From NCBI GenBank assembly GCA_029010655.1, contig JAQXKW010000101.1, positions 1 to 9,706 on the forward strand: a DNA stretch of 9,706 nt, in the 5' to 3' direction. Under the pieces are notes generated by a model. The model saw nothing but the letters and a program-made list of their open reading frames with translations, did not search any database and had not been told where the DNA came from. Position 1 is the first letter of the stretch. Each line of letters starts with the position of its first letter. Shown in pieces: positions 1-6,000 of this stretch. Source of the DNA: Clostridia bacterium (lineage in GTDB: Bacteria > Bacillota > Clostridia > Oscillospirales > CAG-272). The position numbers and the translations under genes are program-made.

Positions 1-172
1 TCTCGGAGAGCTCAGCCTTGAAAGCCGCAAGCTCCTCATCGGTGTGGGGCTTGTAGTTTTCAATGATTTCCGAAAGCTCAAAATCGGTTTTTGCTTCGTC
101 TGCGGCAAACGACGGAACTATCATCAATGCCGTAAGAAGCGTGCATAAAAGCAGTGAAATTGTGCGTTTCAT
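1..172 (-). CDS. Secreted protein of unknown function, N-terminal part only
   Basis: This is the first 57 codons of a gene that runs off the left edge. The start ATG (170-172) has a good ribosome binding site, AAGGAG at 181-186, 8 nt upstream. Residues 1-4 (MKRT) are basic. Residues 5-20 are hydrophobic (SLLLCTLLTALMIVPS), followed by SFAAD, so this is a Sec-type signal peptide with likely cleavage after Ala23 or Ala24. No lipobox cysteine sits at the cleavage site, so I do not call it a lipoprotein. The visible mature part is acidic and probably helical (FELSEIIENYKPHTDEELAAFKAEL). That is too little to assign a family. The product is probably exported across the membrane. The nearest intact upstream minus-strand gene is over 1 kb away, so it probably has its own promoter. 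Confidence 0.75.
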   Translation of the reverse strand, partial: MKRTISLLLCTLLTALMIVPSFAADEAKTDFELSEIIENYKPHTDEELAAFKAELSE

Positions 173-371
173 AATGTTGTCTCCTTTCAGAATTTTAATA
201 AATTATTTCACGGTGTTACATTCTATGCAACATCGGAGCGCAATCATCGTTCGGCTTTTTCTAATAAGCTCCCCAAAGTCAGTCTATTAAATATATTAAA
301 AAACCGTTAAATATATTTGTGTATTCAGACATCGGTGATCAAGCGTTTTTTTGTTTTCATCTCTATTTTAT

Positions 372-402
372 TTTATATCATGACTTTTGCGAATAATGTC
401 AA
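372..402 (-). promoter_or_regulatory. Possible minus-strand promoter and 15-bp palindrome upstream of the secreted-protein gene
   Basis: On the minus strand a perfect -35 TTGACA (402-397) is followed 19 bp later by TATAAA (377-372), or 17 bp later by the poorer GATATA. The spacing is not ideal. The start codon lies about 200 nt downstream, so this is only a candidate. The -35 is half of a perfect palindrome, TGTCAAA-A-TTTGACA at 397-411. The rest of 190-480 is AT-rich and I see no gene in it. Confidence 0.3.
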
Positions 403-480
403 AATTTGACAGCAATAATTATTTAACAAAACCTATGCAAGAATGAAAAAATTATAGATTTCCCTCAAGATATACCTTTA

Positions 481-787
481 TACGGTGCGTGGACGAAGAG
501 CGACAGCAGACCGTAGGGCGGTGGCTTGCTGCCGCCGTTTCTTTCGATTTTTACTTAATATCCGTCAACAAGATTAACATAAGGTTTATTTCCCGTGAAG
601 AAAGCCGCAAATCTCACGCAAAGCGGCGGCAGCAGACAGCGCCCTACGGTATTGCTTACACATATTTCGCTGATATAAAGAACATCAAACCGCTTGTAGA
701 GATTGCCACGGGTGCTTGCACCCTCGCAATGACAGCAGGGGGCGTGCCGCCCCCTGCTGTGCGGCGGCTTCGTCGCCGTATATTCGC
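481..787 (+). repeat. Composite hairpin repeat, copy 1
   Basis: This noncoding element has two conserved modules. Module A (481-517) begins TACGGTGCGT and ends near CAGACCGTAGG. Module B (683-782) begins CATCAAACCGCTTG. Both recur in the same order and orientation at 1026-1195. Four hairpins are visible: H1 517-536 (GGCGGTGGC / GCTGCCGCC, two G-T pairs); H2 710-723 (GGGTGC-TT-GCACCC) inside an outer ATTGC/GCAAT pair (702-706 with 726-730); H3 732-760 (a perfect 13-bp stem, ACAGCAGGGGGCG, with TGC loop); and H4 just after it (GGCGGC-TTC-GTCGCC, one G-T pair). Between the modules lies an AT-rich stretch (about 538-623) closed by an inverted copy of the H1 segment at 624-650. Frames open through it encode only low-complexity, Arg-rich peptides, so I treat it as noncoding. 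The right boundary abuts the truncated repressor gene. Confidence 0.75.
510..650. repeat. 141-bp segment with inverted ends, MITE-like
   Basis: The ends are inverted copies of each other. ACCGTAGGGCG at 510-520 pairs with CGCCCTACGGT at 640-650, and TGCTGCCGCCG at 527-537 pairs with CGGCGGCAGCA at 624-634. The interior is AT-rich and has no gene. I see no clear target-site duplication outside the ends, so mobile origin is unproven. It could instead be an inverted re-insertion of the repeat's own H1 segment. Confidence 0.5.
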
Positions 788-853
788 CGGCTCATTGTTC
801 CATATAATATCTGCAAATCGGTTTTCAATTACGCCCATTTTCAATTCTGTCAT
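788..853 (-). pseudogene. 5' remnant of a BlaI/MecI-family transcriptional repressor
   Basis: An ATG at 853-851, with AGAGG at 862-858, opens a reading frame whose first 22 residues include GVIENRFADIIWNNEP. From memory of the family this is the start of the BlaI/MecI/CopY winged-helix domain in Clostridia, where a similar x-FADIIWENEP stretch is normally followed by the SSGELV... DNA-binding helices. Here the similarity stops at Pro22 (codon 788-790). The frame then enters the composite repeat, coding Arg-rich filler until TAA at 656-658. A full family member is about 120-130 residues, and I find no trace of the missing part further downstream on this strand. Promoter and operator are intact (865-920), so a short useless or fusion peptide may still be made. 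BlaI-family repressors control beta-lactamase, peptidase or metal genes; no partner gene is present here. Family assignment rests on one short stretch recognised by eye. Confidence 0.6.
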
Positions 854-866
854 GTGACCTCTTTTT

Positions 867-909
867 GTCTATCATAATAGACTGTAAATGCAGTCTATCA
901 CCAATAGAC
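867..909. promoter_or_regulatory. Tandem palindromic operators overlapping the remnant's promoter
   Basis: The half-site GTCTAT / ATAGAC occurs four times in alternating orientation: GTCTAT 867-872, ATAGAC 877-882, GTCTAT 893-898 and ATAGAC 904-909. Read another way, ATAGACTG (877-884) and CAGTCTAT (891-898) form an 8-bp palindrome around TAAATG. TTGTCTAT (865-872) and ATAGACAA (904-911) enclose it. The palindromes cover the spacer, the -10 and the start point, as expected for an autorepressor. The inner GACTGTAAATGCAGTC resembles the GACTACAAATGTAGTC type of BlaI/MecI box, from memory. A BlaI-like product on this transcript makes the match coherent. Confidence 0.65.
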
Positions 910-920
910 AAGTTTGTCAA
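892..920 (-). promoter_or_regulatory. Promoter of the BlaI-like remnant
   Basis: On the minus strand TTGACA (920-915) is separated by 17 bp from TAGACT (897-892). TGA stands directly before the -10, giving an extended -10 (TGnTAGACT). The predicted transcript start near 885 leaves a leader of about 32 nt containing AGAGG before the ATG at 853. Confidence 0.7.
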
Positions 921-1025
921 CTACTTTTCTGAAATTTTTGTAAACATTAAGAAAAAATCACAAAATATGCAAATAATCACGTGGCTGACAGCAAAAAAAG
1001 ACCAACTATGCTGTAACAGTTTAAG

Positions 1026-1195
1026 TACGGTGCGTAGACAGAAAGTGACAGCAGACCGGTAGGGGCGATTCACAAATCGCCCGAAACATAATGTGCCATC
1101 AAACCGCTTGCAGAGATTGCCGAGGGTACTTGTACCCCTGCAATGACAGAAGCGGAGCGCGGCTCCGCTTCTGTGGGCGGCTTCGCCGCCAAATA
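1026..1195 (+). repeat. Composite hairpin repeat, copy 2
   Basis: Module A (1026-1067) and module B (1097-1195) match copy 1 with scattered differences, but the middle section is only about 30 bp. Hairpins: H1 GGGCGATT-CACA-AATCGCCC (1063-1082); H2 GGGTAC-TT-GTACCC inside ATTGC/GCAAT; H3 a perfect 13-bp stem ACAGAAGCGGAGC with GCG loop (1146-1174); and H4 GGCGGC-TTC-GCCGCC. Compared with copy 1, the loops and flanks are conserved while both arms of each hairpin have changed together. Short open frames across it have no coding character. Confidence 0.75.
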
Positions 1196-1215
1196 CTGTT
1201 TATTTTATCCCAACG

Positions 1216-1244
1216 ACAAAAGCGGAGCTATGCTCCGCTTTTGT
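1216..1244. repeat. Third 13-bp hairpin of the repeat family
   Basis: ACAAAAGCGGAGC (1216-1228), loop TAT, then the exact complement (1232-1244). This is the same 13/3/13 geometry as H3 of both composite copies. It is followed by TTCGCTGTATTCGCC, which resembles the end of copy 1. Modules A and B are not recognisable upstream, so it is a partial or decayed member. Confidence 0.6.
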
Positions 1245-1270
1245 TCGCTGTATTCGCCGCCGTATACGCC

Positions 1271-1291
1271 AGCCGCTAGCCGCTAACAGCT
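1271..1291. repeat. Short 7-bp tandem repeat
   Basis: AGCCGCT occurs twice in tandem (1271-1277, 1278-1284), followed by the degenerate AACAGCT (1285-1291). It lies between the repeat cluster and the terminator hairpin. No function is evident. Confidence 0.45.
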
Positions 1292-1328
1292 AAACAGGGC
1301 TGACGCATTTGCGTCAGCCCTGTTTTTT
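1292..1328. terminator. Strong hairpin terminator downstream of the esterase gene
   Basis: A perfect 15-bp stem (1292-1306 with 1311-1325, loop ATTT) begins 3 nt beyond the esterase stop codon. Read on the plus strand it ends in TTTTTT (1323-1328), a classic intrinsic terminator. Read on the minus strand the tail is only GTTTAGC. It should stop plus-strand read-through from the repeat region best and may also serve the esterase transcript. Confidence 0.7.
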
Positions 1329-2159
1329 CTATTCAACCGTTTTGGTCCATTCGATACAGTCCCGCACCCAGCTTGCCACGTGGGGATCGTTGAGGACGGG
1401 GTTTCCGTTATCAACCTCTCCGTTTGAAACGGACATTCCGTGGGGTCCCTTTGGATAAATATGTAGCTCCGTGGGAACTCTTTTTGCTATCAGCGCCGAC
1501 GCCAAAAGCATGGAGTTTTCCACGGGCACGCAGTCGTCCTCCTCTGTCTGCCAAATAAAATGGGGAACGGTGTCCTCCGTTACCTGCTTTTCAAGGGAAT
1601 ATGCGTCCATTGCCTCCTGAGAGGGCTCGGATGTGCCGCAGATTACGTTTCTGCAAGTCTCGTGGGAGAATTCGCCCAAGGTGGTGACGGGATAAGAAAG
1701 AATAACTCCGGCAGGGCGGTTTTCGCCCTTTTTCATTCCTTCAAATGCCGCCCAGTCTCTGTTCCAGAAGGTACCGACAGAGCCGGAAAGGTGTCCCCCT
1801 GCGGAAAAGCCGCAGACGAATATTCTTTCGGGGTTTATGTTATATTTTTCGGCGTTCCGGCGGATATGGGCTATTGCCATGGATACGTCTACTACGGGAC
1901 GGGGAAAGGCGGCTCCGCCCTCGCCCTCGCCTATGGAATAATACAGAATAAAGGCGTTAAACCCATGCGCGAGAAACTGCTTCGCCACAGGCTCCGCCTC
2001 TCTTTCTGCATGGAACACGTATGCGCCGCCGGGAAGCACTATTACTGCGTCGCGGGGCTTTATGTAGGACATATCTCCGTCTCTTTTCGACACGAGCGTT
2101 TCCAGACGGACAGACATATCTCCCTCTTTTTCTCTTAAATAAATCGTTTCGCAAAGCAT
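1329..2159 (-). CDS. Alpha/beta-hydrolase, acetylesterase-like
   Basis: A complete 276-residue serine hydrolase of the esterase/lipase group that includes acetylxylan-esterase-like and feruloyl-esterase-like enzymes. The nucleophile elbow is GFSAG (Ser119), the oxyanion-hole segment is PGGAY (43-47), the acid is Asp208 or Asp209 in TEEDDCVPVENS, and the base is His240 in KGPHGMS. No signal peptide or membrane segment is seen, so it is cytoplasmic. Its likely role is removing acyl groups, perhaps from imported acetylated sugars; the substrate cannot be read from the sequence. The start at 2159 is chosen because GAAAGGAG (2176-2169) sits 9 nt upstream and the promoter lies at 2188-2216. The frame is open to an earlier ATG at 2216, but that one overlaps the -35. 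It is probably transcribed alone, behind its own promoter after the XRE gene. Confidence 0.85.
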   Translation of the reverse strand: MLCETIYLREKEGDMSVRLETLVSKRDGDMSYIKPRDAVIVLPGGAYVFHAEREAEPVAKQFLAHGFNAFILYYSIGEGEGGAAFPRPVVDVSMAIAHIRRNAEKYNINPERIFVCGFSAGGHLSGSVGTFWNRDWAAFEGMKKGENRPAGVILSYPVTTLGEFSHETCRNVICGTSEPSQEAMDAYSLEKQVTEDTVPHFIWQTEEDDCVPVENSMLLASALIAKRVPTELHIYPKGPHGMSVSNGEVDNGNPVLNDPHVASWVRDCIEWTKTVE

Positions 2160-2187
2160 CTTTTCAGGCTCCTTTCGTGATGACTCA

Positions 2188-2216
2188 ATAATACAATAAT
2201 CCCCGGTCTTTGTCAA
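2188..2216 (-). promoter_or_regulatory. Promoter of the esterase gene
   Basis: On the minus strand TTGACA (2216-2211), a 17-bp spacer and TATTAT (2193-2188) give a near-consensus vegetative promoter. The expected start near 2181 gives a leader of about 20 nt carrying the ribosome binding site. The -35 lies in the loop of a 7-bp inverted repeat (2202-2208 with 2222-2228) that is followed on the plus strand by TTTTTT (2231-2236). Confidence 0.8.
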
Positions 2217-2240
2217 TGAAAACCGAGGACTTTTTTATGC

Positions 2241-2447
2241 TCATCTTTTGGGGGAGTCCGACTCTCCCAAAATATAATCTATGCTTACGTTATAAAAGCG
2301 GGAAAGCTTTATAAGTATTGACGTGGGTATGTCGTTTTCGCCGGTTTCGTATTTGGAATACCCCGTCTGAGACATACCGAGTATTTTAGCAAGCTGCGTC
2401 TGGGTCAGGTCTCTGTCTTCTCTTAAATCTCTTATTCTTTTATACAT
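2241..2447 (-). CDS. XRE-family (Cro/C1-type) helix-turn-helix regulator
   Basis: A 68-residue protein made of a single HTH_3-type domain. Helices 2-3 are visible as TQTQLAKILGMSQTGYSKYETG, shown here in parts: TQTQLAKILGM (recognition-domain helix 2) and SQTGYSKYETG (helix 3). NDIPTSILIKLSRFYNVSIDYILG, in parts NDIPTSILIKL and SRFYNVSIDYILG, is the typical C-terminal signature. Length fits a stand-alone repressor with no sensor domain. The ATG at 2447 follows AGAGG (2457-2453) by 5 nt; a GTG at 2453 lies within that site and is less likely. It is divergent from the membrane-protein gene at 2568 with overlapping promoters, so it probably represses itself and that neighbour. It could be a SinR/phage-repressor relative, but the sequence does not decide. 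Confidence 0.85.
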   Translation of the reverse strand: MYKRIRDLREDRDLTQTQLAKILGMSQTGYSKYETGENDIPTSILIKLSRFYNVSIDYILGESDSPKR

Positions 2448-2461
2448 TTCCACCTCTCAGT

Positions 2462-2508
2462 ATTATATTGGGTATAAATATTATATTTTATCTGTTTCGG
2501 GGTCTTGA
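2462..2508 (-). promoter_or_regulatory. Candidate promoter region of the XRE gene with repeated AATATAATA
   Basis: On the minus strand TATAAT occurs twice, at 2485-2480 and 2467-2462, inside an 18-bp-spaced direct repeat of AATATAATA (2479-2487 and 2461-2469). The upstream copy has a weak -35 (TCAAGA, 2508-2503) at 17 bp; the downstream copy has none. The repeat may be the regulator's own binding site. Confidence 0.4.
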
Positions 2509-2533
2509 CTTTTAACCTAAAACAGATTATAAT
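2505..2533 (+). promoter_or_regulatory. Promoter of the small membrane-protein gene
   Basis: TTGACT (2505-2510), a 17-bp spacer and TATAAT (2528-2533) form a near-consensus promoter. Its -35 overlaps the candidate -35 of the divergent XRE gene. A start point near 2540 rules out the TTG at 2505 and the ATG at 2532 as translation starts. Confidence 0.8.
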
Positions 2534-2567
2534 GTCGAAGAAACACTACTATTTGCGAAAAGGTCTC

Positions 2568-2834
2568 ATGGATATGGTTTTATTTGTGCCGTATATTATA
2601 GCAGTACTGATTTTTTCGGGCATTATCGGGCTTTTTTCATGGGTTTTCAATACTAATTTGGTTCCCCTGCTTTCCGTTATGTTTATGATTTTTGCGGTAG
2701 TTTTTACCGTAATTTCCGTTATAATGGGCGACAAAAAAACGGAGGAAAGCACGGAGATAAGAAAAACGGGAATTATTCTTGCTGTGGTGAACATTATTCT
2801 GATGATAGCGTCCATATTTCTTTTCTCCCGTTAA
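2568..2834 (+). CDS. Small membrane protein of unknown function, three helices
   Basis: An 88-residue hydrophobic protein I do not recognise. Membrane segments lie at about residues 4-23 (LFVPYIIAVLIFSGIIGLF), 31-50 (LVPLLSVMFMIFAVVFTVI) and 67-86 (GIILAVVNIILMIASIFLF). A charged loop, GDKKTEESTEIRKTG, separates helices 2 and 3. The ATG at 2568 is used because the promoter's start point is near 2540 and AAAAGG (2558-2563) precedes it; the spacing is short (4 nt), and the ATG at 2574 with 10 nt is an equal alternative. It is transcribed divergently from the XRE regulator, suggesting control by it. The strong terminator at 2884 ends a one-gene transcript. Superinfection-type, toxin-like or housekeeping roles are all possible, and nothing in the sequence chooses. 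Confidence 0.7.
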   Translation: MDMVLFVPYIIAVLIFSGIIGLFSWVFNTNLVPLLSVMFMIFAVVFTVISVIMGDKKTEESTEIRKTGIILAVVNIILMIASIFLFSR

Positions 2835-2883
2835 TACCGATTTTCCCCCGAGGAAAGGCGGCAGAGCAATTCTATAAACGCTT

Positions 2884-2949
2884 AAAAGACCGTTTCGGCA
2901 AAAATGCCGGACGGGCTTTTGTCTTTTTTTCGTTTTTTTTGCTTTTTTT
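2884..2949 (+). terminator. Intrinsic terminator with three successive T-tracts
   Basis: The hairpin pairs AAAAG/CTTTT, CCGT/ACGG and CGGCA/TGCCG with small internal loops and an AAAA loop (2884-2920). It is followed by T7, T8 and T7 tracts separated by CG and GC (2923-2949). It ends the membrane-protein transcript and insulates nifJ. Confidence 0.8.
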
Positions 2950-2962
2950 CCTTAAATTATTA

Positions 2963-2991
2963 TTTACAAAGCGTGAAAAAGGTTGTATAAT
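2963..2991 (+). promoter_or_regulatory. Promoter of nifJ
   Basis: TTTACA (2963-2968), a 17-bp spacer and a perfect TATAAT (2986-2991). The expected start is near 2998, giving a leader of about 69 nt. A 7-bp dyad, TGGTATG-GTCG-CATACCA (2998-3015), lies exactly at the start point. It could be a 5'-end stabilising hairpin or an operator. Confidence 0.8.
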
Positions 2992-3066
2992 GTACGTTGG
3001 TATGGTCGCATACCATGCGAAAATATGATTTCATAAAAAATTCACATATATTCAGGAGGAATTTTC

Positions 3067-6000
3067 ATGGCAAGAAGAAAAGTTTCCATGGACGGTAACA
3101 CCGCCGCCGCGCATGTATCCTATGCGTTTACGGAAGTTGCCGCAATCTATCCCATCACACCCTCGTCTCCCATGGCTGAGGTAACCGACACCTGGTCCGC
3201 TACGAATAAGAATATATTCGGCGAGCCTGCAAAGAACATTTTCGGCGAAAATGTTAAGGTTATGGAGATGCAGTCTGAGGCGGGTGCCGCAGGTGCTGTT
3301 CACGGCTCTCTGGCAGCCGGTGCTCTCACCACTACCTACACCGCTTCTCAGGGTCTCTTACTTATGATCCCCAACATGTATAAGATCGCAGGCGAGCTTC
3401 TTCCCTGCGTTATCCACGTTTCCGCACGTTGCGTTGCGTCCCATGCGCTGAACATTTTCGGCGACCATTCCGACGTTTACGCTTGCCGTCAGACCGGCTT
3501 TGCAATGCTGGCTGAGTCCAACCCTCAGGAGGTTATGGACTTGGGTGCGGTTGCTCACCTTGCAACTATTGAGGGCAGAGTTCCTTTCCTGAACTTCTTC
3601 GACGGTTTCCGTACCTCCCACGAGATTCAGAAAATCGAGGCATGGGACTATGAGGACCTGAAGGAAATGGTAGACATGGACGCAATTCAGGCGTTCAGAG
3701 CACGTGCAATCAACCCCGAGCACCCCGTTCTCCGCGGCTCCGCTGAAAACGGCGACATCTTCTTCCAGCACAGAGAAGCCTGCAACGCTTACTATGACGC
3801 ACTTCCCGCAATCGTTGAGAAGTACATGGACAAGGTAAACGAGAAGCTTGGCACCGATTACAAGCCCTTCAACTACTACGGCGCACCCGATGCTGACCGT
3901 GTTATCATCGCTATGGGCTCCATCTGCGACGTTGCTGAGGAAGTTATCGACTACATGAACGCCGCAGGCGAAAAGGTCGGACTTATCAAGGTTCGCCTTT
4001 ACAGACCCTTCGTTGCTGAGAACCTTATTAAAGCTATTCCCGAAACCGTAAAGAAAATTGCGGTTCTCGACAGAACAAAGGAGCCCGGCGCGCTGGGCGA
4101 GCCTCTGTATCTTGACGTTGTTACCGCTCTTGCTTCCAAGGGTGTAAACAACATTAAGGTTGTAGGCGGCCGTTACGGTCTCGGCTCCAAGGATACAACT
4201 CCCGCTTCCGTATTTGCGGTTTACGACAATCTTGCAAAGGACGCGCCCAAGAACAACTTCACAATCGGTATCGTGGACGATGTTACCGGTCTTTCCCTTG
4301 AGGAAAAGCCCGCTCCCGACACGGCTCCAGCAGGCACTATCGCATGCAAGTTCTGGGGTCTGGGCGGCGACGGTACTGTGGGCGCAAACAAGAACTCCAT
4401 CAAGATTATCGGCGACCACACCGACAAGTACATTCAGGCATACTTCCAGTATGACTCCAAGAAGACCGGCGGTGTAACGATTTCTCACCTCCGCTTCGGC
4501 GACAAGCCCATTAAGAGCCCCTACTACATCACAAAGGCTAACTTTGTTGCATGTCACAACCCTGCATACATTCTCAAGGGCTTCAAGATTGTCAACGACG
4601 TTAAGCCCGGCGGCACCTTCCTGCTTGACTGCACATGGACTCCCGAGGAGCTTGACGCTCATCTGCCCGCATCCGTTAAGTCCTACATTGCAAACAACGA
4701 CATTAACTTCTATATCATCAATGCCGGCGCTATCGCAAAGAACGAAGTGGGCAACATGAAGGTTAAGAACACAATCCTTCAGGCCGCATTCTTCAAGCTG
4801 GCTGAGATTATGCCCCTTGACGAGGCTGTGGGATATATGAAGTACATGGCAACCAAGTCTTACTCCAAGTTCGGCGAAGACGTTGTTGCACAGAACCACA
4901 AGGCAATCGACATGGGCGCTGACGCACTTGTAAAGGTTGACGTTCCCGCTTCATGGAAGAACGCAGGCGAAACTGCTGCCGACGCTCCCGCAGTAGGCGA
5001 CAGAAAAGAGCTTGTTGACTTTGTTAATAACATCGTTACCCCCGTGGGCAAGATGGACGGCGACAGCCTGCCCGTATCCGCATTCAAGGATATGGCAGAC
5101 GGTACGTTCCCCCAGGGCGCCGCAGCATTTGAAAAGAGAGGCGTTGCCGCATTCGCTCCTATCTGGCACGACAACGGCTGTATCCAGTGTAACTCCTGTG
5201 CATTCGTTTGTCCTCACGCCGCAATCCGTCCCTTCGCTATGACTGCGGACGAAGCAGCAAAGGCTCCCGCAACCACAGAGTTTGCCGCAAAGCCCGTTAT
5301 AAAGACCGAGTACAAGTTCACAATGGCTGTAAGCCCCATGGACTGTATGGGCTGTACCCTTTGCGTAAAGGCTTGTCCCGTAGCAAAGAAGAATCCCGAA
5401 AACGCTCCTATCGCTATGGCTCCTCAGGCGGCTGCTCTCTATCAGCAGGCTGCATTCGACTATGCGGTTAAGAACGTAGCTGAAAAGCCCGAGCTTATCA
5501 ACACAACCGTTAAGGGAAGCCAGTTCAAGCAGCCCCTGCTTGAGTTCTCCGGCTCCTGCGCAGGCTGTGCGGAAACTTCATACGCACGTCTCATTACTCA
5601 GCTCTTCGGCGAGAGAATGTATATCTCCAACGCAACCGGATGTTCCTCCATTTGGGGCGGCTCTGCACCTGCTACGCCTTACACAGTAAACCGTGAGACA
5701 GGCAAGGGTCCCGCATGGGCAAACTCCCTGTTCGAGGATAACGCTGAGCACGGTCTCGGTATGGCTCTCGGTCAGAAGACTATCCGTGAAAAGCTTATCG
5801 GTTACGTAAAACAGCTTCTTGACATCGTTTCCGACGATGAGAAGAAGGCAGTTATCAACGCTTATCTCGAGACCCTTGACGATGGCGAGGCTAACACCAA
5901 GGCTACCAAGGCTCTCGTTGAGATGCTGGAGGGCTGCAAGTGCGACTGCTGTGCAGACCTGAAGGCTAAGATTCTCGCTGAGAAGGACTACCTCTCCAAG

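Noticed and set aside
63..290. A plus-strand frame at the left edge
   Set aside because: It is antisense to the signal-peptide gene, which has a clear ribosome binding site and signal sequence.
656..787. Treating the full 65-codon frame of the repressor remnant as a real small protein
   Set aside because: After codon 22 it is translated hairpin repeat and low complexity, so it is better described as a truncated gene running into a repeat.
489..857. A 122-codon plus-strand frame through the left repeat
   Set aside because: It crosses hairpin repeats, the inverted unit and the repressor remnant on the other strand; the composition is repeat-driven.
1560..2138. A 192-codon plus-strand frame opposite the esterase
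   Set aside because: It is antisense to a gene with a complete catalytic triad and its own promoter.
3358..4899. A 513-codon open frame on the minus strand inside nifJ
   Set aside because: It lies wholly antisense to a well-supported enzyme gene, has a Cys/Val/Leu-rich composition reflecting nifJ codon use, and shows no recognisable motif.
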